From Candidatus Heimdallarchaeota archaeon (GTDB lineage Archaea > Asgardarchaeota > Heimdallarchaeia > Heimdallarchaeales > Kariarchaeaceae), in assembly GCA_015522385.1 (NCBI GenBank), contig WAMJ01000251.1, positions 1 through 20,018 on the forward strand: DNA of 20,018 bases, in the 5' to 3' direction. A program made the translations under genes and the position numbers. The notes below the pieces were generated by a model that had not been told where the DNA came from, searched no databases, and saw only the letters and a program-made list of their open reading frames with translations. Every line of letters begins with the position of its first letter. Positions within the stretch are counted from its first letter, which is position 1. Below, piece after piece: positions 14,365-20,018 of this stretch.

Positions 14365-16407
14365 ATGATACAGACAGGAGTAGATAATCTGAAGGTCAGT
14401 GATTTTGTAGTGAGTCCTGCGACCAGTCAACTTCAGAAGAGGGAAAATTTCTTCAAATTGATAATATTGGTACTACAGATTATCTCCGTTTCGACCATTA
14501 TAATTCTAGTAGCGGTTATATCCATAATGGTATGGTTTGGAAGTCCCATGTTTGCCTATCCAAACAGGTTGCTTCAAATGGTGACAGAGAACAAATGGTT
14601 TCCAGAGGATCATTTTGAGGACGGTGAATATGGAGCTCTTGCAGCGATAGCAGGTACATTTATGGTGGGTATCCCTGCCCTCATATTATCTATAATTTGG
14701 GGCGTAGGTTTGGCTATATTTCTGAGTGAATATGCCCGAGAAAGCATAGCTAGAAAAATCCAACCCGTAATTGAATTCGTCGCTTCTGTTCCGTCGGTGA
14801 TCTTTGGAATGATCGCATTCACATTTTTCTTTAGTTGGATTTCAGAGTTCTTCACTCAGGAATGGATCCGAAGCATTATGATTTTCTTTGGATACAAAGT
14901 TGATGTGATTCCAAAGGGTACATATCTTGCTGCTGCTGTTGCTTTGGCTTTTATGACGACCCCAATAATCGCATCCATCTCACTTGATGCTATGAGATCC
15001 ACGCCTTTGATGTTGCGAAATTCAGCAAAGGCGTTTGGAGCTACAAGATGGGAGATATTCAAAACAGTTGTCTACCCACACTCCAAAAAGACAATCTTCG
15101 CTAGCATACTACTGGGATTCGGAAGGGCAATTGGTGAGACCATGGTCGTCCTCATGGTTCTGGGAAATGCACCAGTATTGAAACTAGATCTTCTAGTAAA
15201 TGGCATGACCATGACCTCAGTCATCAGCGGGTATTGGGGAGAAGCATCAGAAGGATCCGCACTCCAAGCAGCCCTCTTCGTCCTTGGGCTCTTGCTCTTA
15301 TCAATAACTGCCATAGTTGTATATCTTGCTTCTCTGATAACAAGTGAAAATATTGCAGTGTTCAAATTTATAGATGTCCTACTCAAACCATTCAATTACA
15401 TTGGAAATGGTCTTGGATCGATCGCTCAAAGGTTTATGCACAAGATTGAGTTAACAGAAGAGCAGATTGCTAAGCTGTCAAAAAGAAGAAAATTATCCAA
15501 CATCATTATCGGAGCATTACTTGGAACTATTCTGTTAAGTTTTGTACTTGCAGTCTACGTGTCAATTGGGAGGTTCCTAATCTCTGGTATGGATTATTTC
15601 TTTGCTCCAGGTGAGACCTCACCTATATATCGAATCAATGTCACATTAAGGGGTGATCCCAAAAACACTTTTGTCAGACAGGGATTGATCGGTTTATTCA
15701 CCGCCATTACAGGAACCATCTCAATCGTCGCGATGTCCGCAGTCATCTCCTTCCCGGTGGCGACAATAACTGGTATTTATCTTTCAGAATTTGCAGCAGA
15801 AGGGAGGCTCACTATCTGGATACGTCAGTCGATAATAAACATCAATGCGATCCCCTCAATCGTAGTGGGTCTGTTTGTCTATGCATTATTCAGTGTGGGT
15901 CTTAACATGGGTGCTGGAATCCTCCCTGGATCGATAGCACTTTCGATTATGATGATACCAATCATTACGACCAACACCATTGAGGCCTTGAACAACGTCC
16001 CCTCACATCACATGTCATCTGCAATAGCTCTGGGAGCTACACGATGGGAAGCGTTCTGGAAGCATAAATTCCCCTATGCATTACCTAACATCTTCACAGG
16101 GTATTTACTAGGGTCTGCAAGAGTTTCAGGAGAGACAGCACCATTGCTCTTTACAGCGGCTACATTCACACCCCCCGCCACAGCGATACCCACTAGCCTT
16201 ACACACCAAGCAATCCGAGTACTGCCCTATGAGGTTTACTACCGATTATTGTATACGACAACACGTGTGAACGGAGAGAAGGTAGGATTCGATTGGGCTG
16301 TTGCAGCCTCGGTCGTGCTCATGCTCTTTGTCCTCACCCTAACAGTTGCGGGATACTTTGTAAGGACAACTATCAGAAGGCGATATGCCTACAACGGAGA
16401 AATATAG
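14365..16407 (+). CDS. pstCA: PstC-PstA fused phosphate ABC transporter permease
   Basis: This 680-residue membrane protein contains both permease subunits of the phosphate importer. Residues 1 to about 330 are PstC, with helices at about 31-57, 92-121, 137-160, 186-206, 245-268 and 300-325 and the EAA loop FGATRWEIFKTVVYP ending in GRAIGET (253-259). A cytoplasmic linker (about 331-377, ending in KLSKRRK) leads to PstA (about 378-680). PstA has its own first helix, an extracytoplasmic stretch at about 410-437, the loop LGATRWEAFWKHKFP (556-570) and ARVSGETAPLLFT (585-597), the PstA signature. Separate PstC and PstA are each about 300 residues, so both halves look complete. The ATG start has no Shine-Dalgarno sequence; GTG 14410 is a weaker alternative. 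pstB follows with its RBS overlapping this stop. Confidence 0.94.
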   Translation: MIQTGVDNLKVSDFVVSPATSQLQKRENFFKLIILVLQIISVSTIIILVAVISIMVWFGSPMFAYPNRLLQMVTENKWFPEDHFEDGEYGALAAIAGTFMVGIPALILSIIWGVGLAIFLSEYARESIARKIQPVIEFVASVPSVIFGMIAFTFFFSWISEFFTQEWIRSIMIFFGYKVDVIPKGTYLAAAVALAFMTTPIIASISLDAMRSTPLMLRNSAKAFGATRWEIFKTVVYPHSKKTIFASILLGFGRAIGETMVVLMVLGNAPVLKLDLLVNGMTMTSVISGYWGEASEGSALQAALFVLGLLLLSITAIVVYLASLITSENIAVFKFIDVLLKPFNYIGNGLGSIAQRFMHKIELTEEQIAKLSKRRKLSNIIIGALLGTILLSFVLAVYVSIGRFLISGMDYFFAPGETSPIYRINVTLRGDPKNTFVRQGLIGLFTAITGTISIVAMSAVISFPVATITGIYLSEFAAEGRLTIWIRQSIININAIPSIVVGLFVYALFSVGLNMGAGILPGSIALSIMMIPIITTNTIEALNNVPSHHMSSAIALGATRWEAFWKHKFPYALPNIFTGYLLGSARVSGETAPLLFTAATFTPPATAIPTSLTHQAIRVLPYEVYYRLLYTTTRVNGEKVGFDWAVAASVVLMLFVLTLTVAGYFVRTTIRRRYAYNGEI

Positions 16408-16411
16408 GTGA
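16406..16411 (+). promoter_or_regulatory. Ribosome binding site that decides the pstB start
   Basis: AGGTGA overlaps the TAG stop of pstCA and ends 5 bases before the ATG at 16417. It favours that ATG over the in-frame GTG at 16408, which lies inside the site itself. Confidence 0.55.
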
Positions 16412-16416
16412 ACTAC

Positions 16417-17301
16417 ATGAGTAAACAGAAAACAGAAATTAAAGAATTCAACACACCAGAAGAATTCTACCAGAAATATCTCAAGATTAGAGAGAAGAAG
16501 AAATTGAAGGGATATGAGAATCAATTCCCCAACTTCTCGGAGAAGGAGACTGAAGTAGAGTTCAAGAATTTCTATATCGCATATGAGGAGAAGCCATGGA
16601 CTCTTTACAACATCGATTTGAAAATACCAAAGAATAAGATAGTGGCCATAATTGGCCCGTCAGGTTGTGGTAAGTCAACACTCCTCAGGTCGATAAACAG
16701 AATGAACGAAGAAATGGCTAAGACAAGAACTCAGGGTGAAATCCTCATAGAAGGTGAGAACATCTACTCTCCAAAAGTAAACAAGATGAGACTGAGAACC
16801 AAAGTTGGAATGGTCTTCCAAAAGCCACAGCCATTTCCAAGGTCGATATATGAGAACATTGCCTTCGGACCTAAACTACATGGAATTAAGAAGAAGGAAC
16901 AATTGGACAGGATAGTTGAGAGCTCCTTACAATCAGTAGGTCTATTCGAGGAGATTGAAGGAAGACTGGACGATCACGCGTACGGTTTGTCTGGTGGGCA
17001 ACAACAACGGTTATGCATTGCGAGAACCATCGCAGTTAGACCAAAGATAATACTCGCAGATGAGCCAGCTTCTGCTCTTGATCCAAAATCTACCTATCAA
17101 ATCGAAGACCTTCTACTCAAACTGAAAGAGGACTTCACAGTTGTAATAGTCACCCACAACATGCAGCAAGCCGCCCGTATTTCAGACTACTCAATTTTTA
17201 TGTACAATGGAGTTGTGGTCGAATATAACAGGACGGAAAATATCTTCGAGAAGCCAGTGTACGAGTTGACCGAGAACTATATCTCGGGTAGGTTTGGATA
17301 G
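16417..17301 (+). CDS. pstB: Phosphate ABC transporter ATP-binding protein PstB
   Basis: PstB hydrolyses ATP on the cytoplasmic face to drive phosphate import through PstCA. The 294-residue protein has Walker A GPSGCGKST (80-88), the Q-loop VFQKPQPFP (Q135, with the PstB-type KPQPFP), signature LSGGQQQR (191-198), Walker B with D215-E216 in DEPASALDP, and the H-loop VTHNMQQAARISD (His247). PstB usually reads DEPTSALDP; the Thr to Ala change is outside the catalytic pair. About 35 extra, highly charged residues (TPEEFYQKYLKIREKKKLK) precede the usual N-terminus. The strong RBS chooses ATG 16417. It is embedded between pstCA and phoU with almost no spacing. Confidence 0.95.
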   Translation: MSKQKTEIKEFNTPEEFYQKYLKIREKKKLKGYENQFPNFSEKETEVEFKNFYIAYEEKPWTLYNIDLKIPKNKIVAIIGPSGCGKSTLLRSINRMNEEMAKTRTQGEILIEGENIYSPKVNKMRLRTKVGMVFQKPQPFPRSIYENIAFGPKLHGIKKKEQLDRIVESSLQSVGLFEEIEGRLDDHAYGLSGGQQQRLCIARTIAVRPKIILADEPASALDPKSTYQIEDLLLKLKEDFTVVIVTHNMQQAARISDYSIFMYNGVVVEYNRTENIFEKPVYELTENYISGRFG

Positions 17302-17305
17302 GAGG
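17300..17305 (+). promoter_or_regulatory. Ribosome binding site that decides the phoU start
   Basis: AGGAGG overlaps the pstB TAG stop. The first in-frame GTG (17307) is only 1 base away, too close; the next GTG (17313) is 7 bases away, the usual distance. I therefore start PhoU at 17313. Confidence 0.5.
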
Positions 17306-17312
17306 AGTGAGA

Positions 17313-18029
17313 GTGACACTTAGAGTAAACTTAACACAACAACTGGATGAGCTGAGAGGACAAATTAGACACATGCTAACTATGGCAGAACAAAATGTCA
17401 ACTCAGTATCACAATTGTTCTCTTTCAGCGAGAAAGACCTAATCACACTCAATCATGAGGAGGTTTTGGAAGGAGTTAAGAGGAGAGATATGGAACTCAG
17501 GATCCAGGGGGATAAGACCGAAGATATCGTGATGAAAATTCTTTCTCTTCAAGCACCGGTTAGCAAGGATTTGAGATTGACACTCAGTACCTTCAGGATA
17601 ATTTATGACCTAGAACGTATATCCAGAGATTCTCTGCACACATTCGAGCACTTTGTCAATTTCATCATAGCCTTCCAGTCAGGTGAGATGGACAAGACAA
17701 CCCTATTCAATTTCTTCAATAGATTGTATGAAGGATCTAAGGCCATAATTCGTCTCCTGAAACAGTTTGAGATGATATACTTCGGTACACTGAGTTCTGA
17801 CATCAAGAAATTATTGGAAGAAGCACGAGCCAATGATACAATTCTCGACAACCTCTTTCAGAATGGTGTCAAGGAAATAGAACAAAGTGACAAGGTATTC
17901 GTCAACAACCTTACGCAGAATTCCGCCCTATTCGGTCTAAGATCAATTGAAAGAGTTGGAGATCATGCATGCAACCTCCTTGAAAGAGCATTATATATCC
18001 AGACCGCAGAGAAGTACGTTGTATCCTAG
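17313..18029 (+). CDS. phoU: Phosphate transport system regulator PhoU
   Basis: PhoU is a metal-binding helical protein that restrains Pst uptake and, in bacteria, links it to phosphate signalling. This 238-residue protein has the usual length (E. coli 241) and two three-helix repeats. The first opens with LDELRGQIRHMLTMAEQNV and has the ED-rich RDMELRIQGDKTED segment, and RISRDSLHTFEHF closes it. The second ends with RSIERVGDHACNLLERALYI, the ER-GDHA-N metal-site motif. It lacks the AbrB domain of the larger PhoU-like protein encoded at 7237-8232, so the window holds one stand-alone and one DNA-binding PhoU. It ends the pstCA-pstB-phoU operon; its last 4 bases overlap the convergent glycosyltransferase gene. 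Confidence 0.92.
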   Translation: MTLRVNLTQQLDELRGQIRHMLTMAEQNVNSVSQLFSFSEKDLITLNHEEVLEGVKRRDMELRIQGDKTEDIVMKILSLQAPVSKDLRLTLSTFRIIYDLERISRDSLHTFEHFVNFIIAFQSGEMDKTTLFNFFNRLYEGSKAIIRLLKQFEMIYFGTLSSDIKKLLEEARANDTILDNLFQNGVKEIEQSDKVFVNNLTQNSALFGLRSIERVGDHACNLLERALYIQTAEKYVVS

Positions 18030-18727
18030 AACAGTGATCTGAGGAATGCAATCATCTGCTTCTTTCCAATCTTTGATGTCCCATATTCTCGGTTCCTAAA
18101 GGTATACCCGAACTCACAGATCGTCCCATCCCTAGGGAATGCTTTGAGTATATCGAAAAGGAACTTATATCCAGTGGCGCTCAAGAGATTATTATTCTCT
18201 ATGAGATCCGTAATCAAATCTACCTTACCTCCGAAGAATCCTGACATAAGATCGGATGGTCTCTGTCTTCTTCTGAGAAAGAGCGCCCACCATCCGAGTG
18301 TCTGTGCGCCCCATGATATCAGTTTCCGTGTGAAAGGCCACTCCTCAACGTGATCACGTCGACCAATGACAAGATCAACATCTTGACCAAAGCACTTTAT
18401 GGCGTCAGCTATAGATTCAGGTGGATGCTGGAAATCTCCATCAATTACCATAAAATATGGTCGTTTTACTAGTTTCAGCGCATCAGCTATGGAGATGGTT
18501 AGTCCGTGAATATGCTCATTCTTCCTATCCAGAAGTCTGATGGAAGGATTGGATCGGTTTAGCTCCTGAACTATCTCAACGGTTCCATCTGAAGATCCAT
18601 CGTCTGCCACAATAATCTCTATTCCCTCATATAATGAAGCGATTGTCTCACATAGACGCCGGATATTCTGGGATTCATTAAGCGTAGGAACGATTATTGA
18701 CAGATCAGATGGGTTCAACAACCACAA
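18026..18727 (-). CDS. Family 2 glycosyltransferase, dolichol-phosphate mannosyltransferase (DPM1)-like
   Basis: DPM1-like GT2 enzymes move a sugar from a nucleotide donor to polyprenyl phosphate at the cytoplasmic face, supplying lipid-linked sugars for surface glycans or N-glycosylation. The 233-residue protein has LSIIVPTLNES (about 9-19), VADDGSSDGT (about 40-49) for donor binding and VIDGDFQHPPES (about 93-104), whose DGDFQHP matches the metal-binding DLQHPPE of DPM1. No C-terminal membrane domain follows, as in the short soluble DPM1 type; the W/L-rich stretch around LGWWALFLRRR may touch the membrane. The start is unusual: no ATG or GTG fits and the frame opens with TTG codons at 18727, 18721 and 18718. 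A TATA-like TCTAAATAAT (18748-18739) best suits the later ones. The exact sugar is unknown. Confidence 0.88.
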   Translation of the reverse strand: MWLLNPSDLSIIVPTLNESQNIRRLCETIASLYEGIEIIVADDGSSDGTVEIVQELNRSNPSIRLLDRKNEHIHGLTISIADALKLVKRPYFMVIDGDFQHPPESIADAIKCFGQDVDLVIGRRDHVEEWPFTRKLISWGAQTLGWWALFLRRRQRPSDLMSGFFGGKVDLITDLIENNNLLSATGYKFLFDILKAFPRDGTICEFGYTFRNREYGTSKIGKKQMIAFLRSLF

Positions 18728-18738
18728 AGATGTTTGGG

Positions 18739-18748
18739 ATTATTTAGA
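18739..18748 (-). promoter_or_regulatory. TATA-like element for the GT2 gene
   Basis: The minus strand reads TCTAAATAAT, centred 17 bases before the first TTG and about 26 before the TTG at 18718. The spacing argues for a leaderless start at the later TTG. Confidence 0.3.
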
Positions 18749-18816
18749 CCTTGAGTTTCGGTTTCAGTTCGAGTCTGTAGGCTTGTATTTTTCAAGGGAT
18801 GTGAGGGAGTCTATCT

Positions 18817-19158
18817 ATGAGTGAAGTCAAAGAGAGAATGGAGAAAGTTCTTGACTTCTTCCACGAGGAGAACTACAAATTTGAGGCAGATTTCAGCAGT
18901 CCAAAAGGAGAGAGGGTAGTTGTACTGAGGAAGTATGATATACGAGTCACCCTATTTCAGGAGGAGAAGGGGATCAGTTTCGATATATACGCAGATCTGA
19001 AGGGGGTGTACGAATTTGGAGATATGCATGTTCTTCTCACAGCGATGCTCAGGGCGAAGGATCATTGTCTGAAGCTGGGATTGAGGGAGCGGAACACCAC
19101 CGAGAGACTCTACCCACCAGATCGCCGAGGGGAGAATACCGAGACTTCAGGACTCTAG
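18817..19158 (+). CDS. Small uncharacterised protein, possibly YbjN-like fold
   Basis: This is a 113-residue soluble protein I cannot name. It begins with a helix (VKERMEKVLDFFHEENY), then alternating strands (VVVLRKYDIRVTLFQEEKGISFDIYADLKGV), then a helix with MHVLLTAMLRAKDHCLKLGL and an Arg/Glu-rich tail that is probably disordered. The helix-strands-helix order recalls YbjN/secretion-chaperone-like folds, but no diagnostic motif is present. The ATG start has GAGGG about 9 bases upstream and an AT-rich TTGTATTTTT about 27 bases upstream. It is divergent from the GT2 gene, and its last 12 bases overlap the convergent GT4 gene. The good start signals and charged codon pattern support a real gene. 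Confidence 0.6.
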   Translation: MSEVKERMEKVLDFFHEENYKFEADFSSPKGERVVVLRKYDIRVTLFQEEKGISFDIYADLKGVYEFGDMHVLLTAMLRAKDHCLKLGLRERNTTERLYPPDRRGENTETSGL

Positions 19159-20018
19159 TGACTTGTACAGATCCAATAGAATCTTCTCACTATCATCCCA
19201 GGTGCGCTTTTCAAGAAGTGGTGCATCACTACTGAGTGCCTCTATCATCTTGGAGTCAAGGTCGTCCTCTGTTGCAGATATAATTCCATGATCTGGCATC
19301 ATGTTAAGTGCAACTATTGGCTTCTCGAACAGAGCATACTCACCCGTCTTCCAAACACTTTCTTGTGAGTAGAATTGCTGGAACCTCGGATCTGGATTTC
19401 CATAGATAGCAAGACAGACATCTGAAGCGTTGATGTATGAACCTAATTCTTCAATCTGTTTATAGCCCAAAAACATGATATTAGAAGATATCCTCGCTGC
19501 CTTCCTCTCCAGCCTTTTGCGATCTGCACCGTCTCCAATAACCCAGAGTTTGGAATTAGGGACTGCCTTCTCAACTTCCTTGAACTTGAGGAAGAGAGTC
19601 TCAAATGGTTTCAGCCGAGTGAGGACAGAAACTATGAGGAAGACCTTGTCCTCAGGTTTGACTCCTACTGACCTTCTTACCTTGTCACTTTCAATCTTAA
19701 CAGTCAGAGATTTCTGTGGGTAATTAGGCACTACAACCACGTGTTTGGCTCCCAGAGCCTTTGCTCGTTCTCCCAAATACCTGTTGGCAACTACCGTGAC
19801 CGTAGCCTTCCTGTATAGGAGCTTTTCAATCCCGATTGCTATCTTCCAAATAAGGATGGATCTGCTGTAGAAGTACATGTTGGTTGCAAAACCAGTACGG
19901 ACATCATAAATTATCTTCTTCCTTCTTAATAGTAGAGCTAATGCAGGGAAATCAGGAATATTAGAGTAGTGCAATATCGACCCCCTAGCGATTAATCCCT
20001 GAATGAATAGTGTGAGAT
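19147..20018 (-). CDS. GT4-type glycosyltransferase, N-terminus beyond the right window edge
   Basis: The frame stays open from its stop at 19147 through base 20018, so the gene starts outside the window and the TTG at 19974 is not the true start. Before that TTG the reading frame continues GLIARGSILHYSNIPDFPA, a typical GT4 N-domain strand and loop. The visible 290 residues include the rest of the acceptor domain (KKIIYDVRTGF) and the linker (VVVVPNYPQ). The C-terminal donor domain follows, with LIVSVLTRLKPFETL, LWVIGDGADRKRLE, IMFLGYKQIEELGSYINASD and a shortened E-x7-E-like region (WKTGEYALFEKPIVAL). It would transfer a sugar from an NDP-sugar in surface glycan synthesis, consistent with the GT2 gene nearby. 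Donor and acceptor are unknown. Confidence 0.85.
   Translation of the reverse strand, partial: LTLFIQGLIARGSILHYSNIPDFPALALLLRRKKIIYDVRTGFATNMYFYSRSILIWKIAIGIEKLLYRKATVTVVANRYLGERAKALGAKHVVVVPNYPQKSLTVKIESDKVRRSVGVKPEDKVFLIVSVLTRLKPFETLFLKFKEVEKAVPNSKLWVIGDGADRKRLERKAARISSNIMFLGYKQIEELGSYINASDVCLAIYGNPDPRFQQFYSQESVWKTGEYALFEKPIVALNMMPDHGIISATEDDLDSKMIEALSSDAPLLEKRTWDDSEKILLDLYKSLES

Noticed and set aside
1..20018. CRISPR arrays, insertion sequences, tRNA or rRNA genes, phage genes
   Set aside because: No regularly spaced repeats, transposase frames, terminal inverted repeats or RNA gene sequences were found by eye on either strand.

Overview
The window reads as a compact archaeal chromosome segment. 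The evidence is a phosphate regulator that fuses an AbrB-type DNA-binding domain to a PhoU domain, a DUF99 protein, two tandem MoeA paralogues, a DPM1-like glycosyltransferase, and AT-rich TATA-like elements about 20-31 bases upstream of several starts that have no Shine-Dalgarno sequence. Starts inside operons instead use AGGTGA or AGGAGG, or GTGA stop/start overlaps. The long TPR protein with a helical C-terminal half resembles proteins I associate with Asgard archaea, but that placement is only a guess. I see no rRNA, tRNA, CRISPR array, insertion sequence or phage gene. The longest gene-free stretches are 247 and 232 bases.

Left part (1-5001): a DUF99 gene cut by the window edge is read leftwards. 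A helical protein of unknown function is read rightwards from nearly the same point. It converges on a molybdenum/tungsten cofactor block: moeA and a moeA fused to a substrate-binding-protein-like domain form a leftward operon, and mobA is divergent from it.

Middle part (5234-9460): a leftward operon encodes AbrB-PhoU, a Nudix hydrolase and a TPR protein. It is divergent from pstS, a phosphate-binding protein with a signal peptide and a C-terminal membrane anchor. From 9528 an M20 metallopeptidase and a HutF-like formimidoylglutamate deiminase form a rightward pair. A leftward histidine phosphatase overlaps the end of hutF and is divergent from a GlcD/D-lactate-dehydrogenase-type FAD oxidase.

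Right part (14365-18029): the rest of the phosphate system is a tight operon, pstCA (both permeases fused in one polypeptide), pstB and phoU. It is followed by a leftward GT2 glycosyltransferase, a small protein of unknown function, and a leftward GT4 glycosyltransferase that runs off the right edge.

The main theme is inorganic phosphate import: PstS captures phosphate outside, PstCA carries it, PstB powers transport, and two different PhoU-type proteins probably sense or regulate it. pstS is about 5 kb from pstCAB. Their upstream regions share an 11-of-12-base match (ATGAAACTC[G/T]GA), a candidate phosphate-regulon element. The second theme is Mo/W cofactor assembly. The third is a possible route from formimidoylglutamate to glutamate.
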